This document shows positions 59,640-64,000 of a DNA stretch of 64,000 bases, piece by piece (the first letter of the stretch is position 1; every line of letters begins with the position of its first letter). A program made the translations under genes and the position numbers. This DNA is from Fagopyrum homotropicum (taxonomy: Eukaryota > Streptophyta > Magnoliopsida > Caryophyllales > Polygonaceae). Under the pieces are notes generated by a model, which ran no database searches, had not been told where the DNA came from, and saw nothing but the letters and a program-made list of their open reading frames with translations. Location: positions 464,001-528,000 of the forward strand of contig BSWB01000008.1 in assembly GCA_033239125.1 (NCBI GenBank), written 5' to 3'.

Positions 59640-59890
59640 TTTTATTTTCTGGACTGAATTTCTCACACCGGAATTTCTCATACCGGAATTCTCATACTAG
59701 AATTTCTCATTCCAGAAATTTCATACCAGAAATCATCATACCAGAAATTTCATACTAGAAGTTTTATACCAGAAATTTCATACCAGAAATTATCATACCA
59801 AAAATTATCATACAAAAATTAGATACCAGAAATTAGATACTAGAAATTAAATACCATAAATTATATACCAGGAACTAAATACCTGGAATT
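59640..59890 (-). repeat. ATACCAGAAATT tandem array outside MULE 2
   Basis: About twenty degenerate units of 12-14 bp, (T)CATACCAGAAATT and variants such as GATACTAGAAATTA, lie about 100 bp beyond the MULE 2 target duplication. They fall within the arm of the outer Pack-MULE-like element, so the word is shared by both MULEs and is not confined to MULE 2's genes. Confidence 0.85.
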
Positions 59891-59899
59891 TTACAAGTT

Positions 59900-61300
59900 G
59901 AGTAAAACATAGATAAGGCAAATGTTTAACCTACAACGTAGTAAACAAACTCCTTCATCGGTCCAACACTAATCATCTAGCATAGGACTGAAACTTCAGA
60001 AACCAAATTTTATCAAGAACACTGAACATCGTGAGACTTATGAGCAAATTCCTTTACTTTCTATGTTTAATTTTTTTTGTGTACAAATTATCATCCCAAA
60101 GGACTTTCCTTCACTACTTCACAGTAGGGAGCATAAGGACTTGTTAAACATGAAATCAAACATAGCAAGCAACAAAATCAAGCATAATTTCACTACTTCA
60201 CTGTACAACGTTGATGGAGGTCCGGGTGCAATCCTTTACCAGAAAGCAAGGAACCAGGACAATGATGGCTTCCCACTACACCACATGTGCTTTGTATTCG
60301 TCGGCAAACAGTTAGAGGACAGTCGTACCCTTCATCTAGGTCTACGCCATTGTATTGATACGAAAAAAGGAAGAAGAAGACACACAACTTTAAAATTGAC
60401 AGATATGCTAGAGGCTTTCATCAAAGCTTCGATTCTCTTCTACGAGCTTTTTACTCGAAGACCGAGCAACAACTAAGTTGTAGCTTCATGTCCTCAAACA
60501 GATAGGACATGAATCATAGATCTTATTATGGATACCATAGTCATGAGGGCTTCACTATCCATTTACTCACAAGAGAAGATCATTTACTAAGTAAATCACA
60601 TGCAGAAAACAAGAATTATAGAGCAACCCTGCACCGCCAAGGTGTTTCCAAGGCAAGAGATTGAAGCCAATATTGCTTTGCATAGGTAGAGAATGAATCA
60701 TAGATCTTATTATGGACTTCACATGTGTATTTTTATATAAAATTACACATCATTAAGAAACGGAATCAACTATGCTGAGAAGAACTTCTTAATCAAACAA
60801 TTATTATATCTATAATAATGCTCCAACAGTATCATATACAAGGGGCTTGAATTACAAAACGTACATGTTTTTTTCTAATAGCCTGAGCTTCACTAATTTA
60901 ACAACACAAAAATAGGAAACAAGTTAGATCTAAGATGCCTAACTAATTTACAGTTATATAATGTTATCCATGTTACCAACAGGAGCAAAGAGAAGTCAAG
61001 AAGGCGTTACCAATGATAAGGATGGTTTGGTGAATCTGAATATCTGATAGTCTAAGTCTGGTAGAGCAAGTCGTATGAGCAATCACGCCAAGACAGACTC
61101 GAACTCGGACATTTGACAATCGGGCATATCAACACGGAAAAAGGAGTTCCCACAAATTCATCACTAACCAAAAAGCACATGGAGAGCAAGAGATTAGATG
61201 GAAGGCCTCCCGAATCAACTACATGCAAATAACGTGAAGTAGATTAACATTTCCAGATCTGAACTTACAGTTACTTAGATCCAAACATACTAGCAAATCA
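59900..61300. other. Right arm of the outer Pack-MULE, no recognised gene
   Basis: A 137-codon plus-strand frame (60063-60476, with 'GGPGAILYQKARNQDNDGF' and 'HHMCFVFVGKQLEDS') is the only sizeable one. I do not recognise it; it may be captured host sequence or chance. The phrase 'GAATCATAGATCTTATTATGGA' occurs twice (about 60509 and 60693). The remainder looks like intron or intergenic DNA. Confidence 0.4.
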
Positions 61301-61489
61301 CCAAATCTGTGAGTGCTTGAACCAACCTTTCTTCTTTTTCTTACGAATCTTGTTATATACGTTTGAGCTTTGTTGTCGATGCTTTTCCTCGGTCGATTGG
61401 GAGATGCAAAGCTCGCCTACTATGATTGTTGATGGTGGGGGATGAGGAATCGAGGTCATCAGATCTACGGCGGCGGATCTGGCGCCTTG

Positions 61490-61696
61490 TTGCGCCGAAC
61501 CCAGGAATGACATCTTTGTTGTTGCACTTAATCTCAGGCGGTAAATCGAGTAGATCAGCGATGAGTGACTTCATATCAGCCATCAATTGAATGGGAATGC
61601 CATGGTTGACAACTCTGAAGCATCCAACGCCCTCGCAAGCTTCTCGTCCTCGGGGCGGAAGGTGAAGTCGCAAGCTAACTCGATTACTGGAATCAT
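61490..61696 (-). pseudogene. Captured first-exon fragment of a 2-oxoglutarate/Fe(II) dioxygenase (auxin-oxidase DAO-like)
   Basis: From ATG at 61696 the minus strand reads MIPVIELACDFTFRPEDEKL, then after a small frameshift 'REACEGVGCFRVVNHGIP', 'LMADMKSLIADLLDLPPEIK' and 'NNKDVIPGFG'. This is the N-terminal domain (DIOX_N) of plant 2-oxoglutarate dioxygenases. The LMADMK...DLP.EIK..N.DVI pattern is closest, in my reading, to the DAO (dioxygenase for auxin oxidation) group. The catalytic HxD...H domain is absent. It starts about 90 bp inside the right inverted repeat and points inward, as in Pack-MULEs that capture promoter-proximal exons. Confidence 0.75.
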
Positions 61697-61880
61697 CTTC
61701 GATTTTGTTTCTGAATCAGAGTGGCTGGAGGCTTGCAAAGAGGAAGACGGGAAGAGGGTGAATAGATGGTTAGGGTTTCCACGGTAAAAAAAAATTTGGG
61801 GTATATTTAGCTAATGAAAAAATGAAAAGGCCTTGTTACTACTATTATAATCTAAAAAGGCCTATTAACCAAATTAACCC

Positions 61881-63120
61881 ATTATAATTTGAGTAAAAAA
61901 AAAGTTGGCACAACAATTTTTCGAAAAGGCTTCTATAGAAAATAACATTAATACATTTAGATCCAAATAAAATTTAATTTTATACTTTAGTTCTACAAAT
62001 TATTTTTTTAAAGATATTAAATATAACTTTTGGTTTTAACTTCTAGTTCACTATACAAGATTACAAGTACAAAATTACATACTATAAGTTTATATAATGA
62101 TATTTTATAAGTCTAACTATTTTAACCATGTTAGCCATAAAATTTGTGTTAAAGTCTTAAAAATAAGTTTATGAATAATATAAGTAATGATGATTATGAC
62201 AACTATAGCTTTAGTCATTTTTTTTCTTAGCAACTCAACATTTTATTAGAAGATCGTCTCATTTAATGAAACTGCCTATATATACATACATATATATGTA
62301 TGTGTTTATATAAATACAAGATCGTTTTAGAATATATACAAAGTTTTATATTATATTATAATTTTGTAAATATCGTTTTCTTGTGTAATTATTATTCATA
62401 ATACTTATAATGAAATACAATCAATTAGCTTTTGTTATAATAAAAATAAGTTAATTGACTTTGATAATATTCAATAATAATATTTTCTATATATTAATAT
62501 TTTCAAGAATAAAAAAATTAATATTTATCCAAGTTACATAATTTACTTTTACTTTAGCATTCTCAATTTTTTTTATTTGGTATTGTATGAAGTAGTTATA
62601 AAGTTTAAAGATAAAGATATTTATTGATTTAAAACCATATTTTTATTTTCTTATTATAATGTACATTAATATTCTCATTTTTTATGATTATCAATTTTAT
62701 TTTGATTTTTTTTGTGTCTTTGAATTATTTTTATTACATTTTGTGATAAATAAAGTAGCAAATACATATCCGGATCAAACGGATATTCGGATCAAGCAGA
62801 TATTCGGATCAATCGGATATCCGGATCCGGCTAAAGTCATTTTTCGGATCAACCGGGTCAAGCATAAGTCATTCGGATCATCCGGATATCCGCGGATAAT
62901 AATCCGATCCGATCCGGCTAAAATGATTTTCGGATACTATATTTTGAAATTCGGATCAATCGGATCGGCCGGATATCCGGGAACAATTATCCGATCCGAT
63001 CCGGGAAAAAAGTGCCGGATATCCGGCCGGATACGGATCGGATCCGGATCGGGGGTTTTATGAAAATTTCTATTCGGATATCCGGGTATTCGGATCGGAT
63101 CGATCCGCTGCCCACCCCTA
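61881..63120. other. Right arm of the hAT-like shell
   Basis: AT-rich non-coding DNA to about 62760, then the subterminal zone of CGGATATCCG and GGATCGGAT words ending at the TGCCCACCCCTA terminus. A 134-codon frame across it (62659-63063, Gly/Tyr/Ser/Ile-rich) is an artefact of the repeat. Confidence 0.7.
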
Positions 63121-63128
63121 GCTCGCAG

Positions 63129-63877
63129 CTATCGCCCGACCGCTCACTTTCTTAATGCGGTAGTCTACGAGGTTCGTATGGTCCGAGCCGTGCCTATAGA
63201 GCTTTGAGGAGTTGAAGAAGAGGTTGACCTCTGCTCCTATCCTAGCTCAGCTAGAGGGCATTGAGGATTTTGTGGTTTATAACAACGTATCCAAGCTGGG
63301 CTTGGTATGTGTTTTGATGCAGAGGGGTAAGGTGATTGCTTACGCGTCTAGACAGCTGAAGACGTACGAGGAGAATTACCCTACCCATGACCTTGAGTTG
63401 GTTGTTGTGGTTCATGCTTTGAAGATTTGAAGACATTATCTGTACGGAGCTATGTGTCAGATTTTCACAGACCATAAGAGTCTGAAGTACATATTCACTC
63501 AACGGGAGTTGAATAACCGCCAACGTAGATGGTTGGAGTTGATCAAGGACTTCGATCTTGAGATCTTATACCACCCGGGAAAGGCTAACGTGGTAGCGTA
63601 TGCCCTCAGTAGGAAGACTCCCCGAGAGATGGCGATCGCTAGGCTGACAGCTCAACCACAATTACAGCGAGATCTTGCATGGCTAGAGATGGATATCCAC
63701 TTTGCGGATTCCGATAGTCAGTTGTCCACCTTGGAGATAGTACCTGATCTGTTGGCCGAAATCCGACAGAAGCAGGAGAGTTGCCCAGCTTTGACGCATA
63801 TCCGAGATCAGATGTCTCGAGGAGAGGCACCACAGTTTGCAGTTGGTGCTGATGGAGTTTTGAGACGCCAGGAGCGT
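63129..63877 (+). pseudogene. T2 pol, second part: RT end, RNase H, start of integrase
   Basis: Directly after the 8-bp duplication the sequence encodes 'IARPLTFLMR', then 'SFEELKKRLTSAPILAQLEG' (about 63208), RNase H with 'VVYNNVSKLGLVCVLMQRG' (the family's catalytic Asp is Asn here), 'ENYPTHDLELVVVVHALK' and 'IFTDHKSLKYIFTQRELNNR', then 'DLEILYHPGKANVVAYALSRK' and the linker to integrase ('GADGVLRRQER'). In-frame stops lie near 63163, 63205 and 63429. Compared with relatives about 18 codons between EVRS (32760) and IARPLT are missing. This is the continuation of the frame at 31236-32760. Confidence 0.88.
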
Positions 63878-64000
63878 TGATAGGTGATGGAATCGCTATC
63901 ATTTAGGATATTTTTAGAGTCTTTTTATTGCATTAGTGTCGGTTTATGCTACTAACTCCATGGTCCAGAAGAAGAAGACTAAAAAAAGCTAAGGAAGGAG
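63878..64000. mobile_element. Possible start of another LTR insertion in T2
   Basis: T2 coding sequence stops abruptly after 'RRQER' and TGATAGGTGATGG follows, resembling the TGATAG/TGATAA starts of the Athila/Tat LTRs at 24619 and 20054. The window ends too soon to test it. Confidence 0.3.

Larger units (their letters stand above)
34988..61880. mobile_element. Outer Pack-MULE-like element
   Basis: The left end (34988, GGGAGAATTTGAC, then AGGCTTTTTTGAG and TATACCCCAAATTTTTTACCA) matches the reverse complement of the right end (from 61880, GGGTTAATTTGGT, AGGCCTTTTTAGA and TATACCCCAAATTTTTTTTTACC). The ends are similar to, but distinct from, the MULE 2 ends that lie 120 bp inside on the left. 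The right arm carries a captured dioxygenase first exon pointing inward from the inverted repeat, the classic Pack-MULE arrangement. I could not read a convincing 9-bp target duplication (AATGGAAAT left, ATTATAATT right), so the limits are tentative. Confidence 0.6.
32761..63120. mobile_element. hAT-like non-autonomous element, 30.4 kb with nested insertions
   Basis: It starts TAGGGGTGGGCA and ends TGCCCACCCCTA, a perfect 12-bp inverted terminus. Both subterminal zones (about 32770-33110 and 62765-63115) are dense in CGGATATCCG and CCGATCC words. It is flanked by GTTCGCAG (32753-32760) and GCTCGCAG (63121-63128), an 8-bp duplication with one mismatch, the length typical of hAT. Without the inner MULEs the shell is about 3-3.5 kb if the Pack-MULE is counted as an insertion. 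No hAT transposase is seen, so it moved with help from another copy. Confidence 0.8.

Noticed and set aside
62659..63063. 134-codon Gly/Tyr/Ser/Ile-rich frame, and the similar frames at 32766-33071 and 876-1148
   Set aside because: All translate the CGGATATCCG subterminal repeats of the hAT-like ends, which stay open because the repeat lacks stop codons.

Overview
This window is transposon-dominated nuclear DNA from a flowering plant, probably a eudicot. I infer this from plant LTR-retrotransposon lineages (Athila/Tat with a tRNA-Asp primer site, Tekay/Del-like with an initiator-Met primer site), plant MULE and hAT elements, spliced genes and a nuclear-type tRNA-Asn. No intact ordinary host protein gene is visible; the only clear host gene is the tRNA. 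I cannot name the species.

Layout. 1-2.5 kb: relics of hAT-type elements, three 182-bp tandem repeats and tRNA-Asn(GTT). 2.8-3.06 kb: a small terminal-inverted-repeat element. 3.1-7.76 kb: MULE 1, about 4.6 kb, with a decayed Ulp1-like protease gene (+) convergent to a decayed FAR1/MULE-type transposase gene (-). 7.8-12 kb: AT-rich or unrecognised DNA. 12-16.3 kb: the 3' end of a chromovirus-type Ty3 element (called T1 here) with a 2.9-kb LTR. 16.3-21.9 kb, minus strand: the 5' half of another Tekay-like element (T2: LTR, primer site, leader, gag), with a truncated Athila/Tat fragment in its leader. 22-26 kb: the 3' part of another Athila/Tat-like element. 26.2-28 kb: unrecognised DNA, perhaps including an organelle-derived piece. 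28.1-31.2 kb: T1 leader and LTR on the minus strand. 31.2-32.76 and 63.1-63.9 kb: the pol half of T2 on the plus strand.

Between the two T2 pol pieces lies a stack of insertions: a 30.4-kb hAT-like element (32761-63120) holds a Pack-MULE-like element (about 34988-61880) with a captured 2-oxoglutarate dioxygenase fragment. That holds MULE 2 (35110-59533, 9-bp duplication AAGAAATAA), and MULE 2 holds a young Athila element (40250-53538, 5-bp duplication ACGAC) in the last exon of its Ulp1-like gene. With T2 this makes five levels.

Most interesting points: (1) T2's second CCHC zinc knuckle is split between 16261 (-) and 31236 (+), each half next to an oppositely oriented T1 LTR and the same 5-bp duplication, which records an inversion. 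(2) MULE 2 is filled with the word TTCTGGTAT, which changes strand where its two convergent genes meet so that it lies mostly on the sense strand of both. (3) Both genes of MULE 1 start with nearly the same short first exon. (4) The Athila element carries repeated CCACGGCCGTGG palindrome modules in LTRs, coding and non-coding parts, and its LTRs differ by loss of a hairpin arm.
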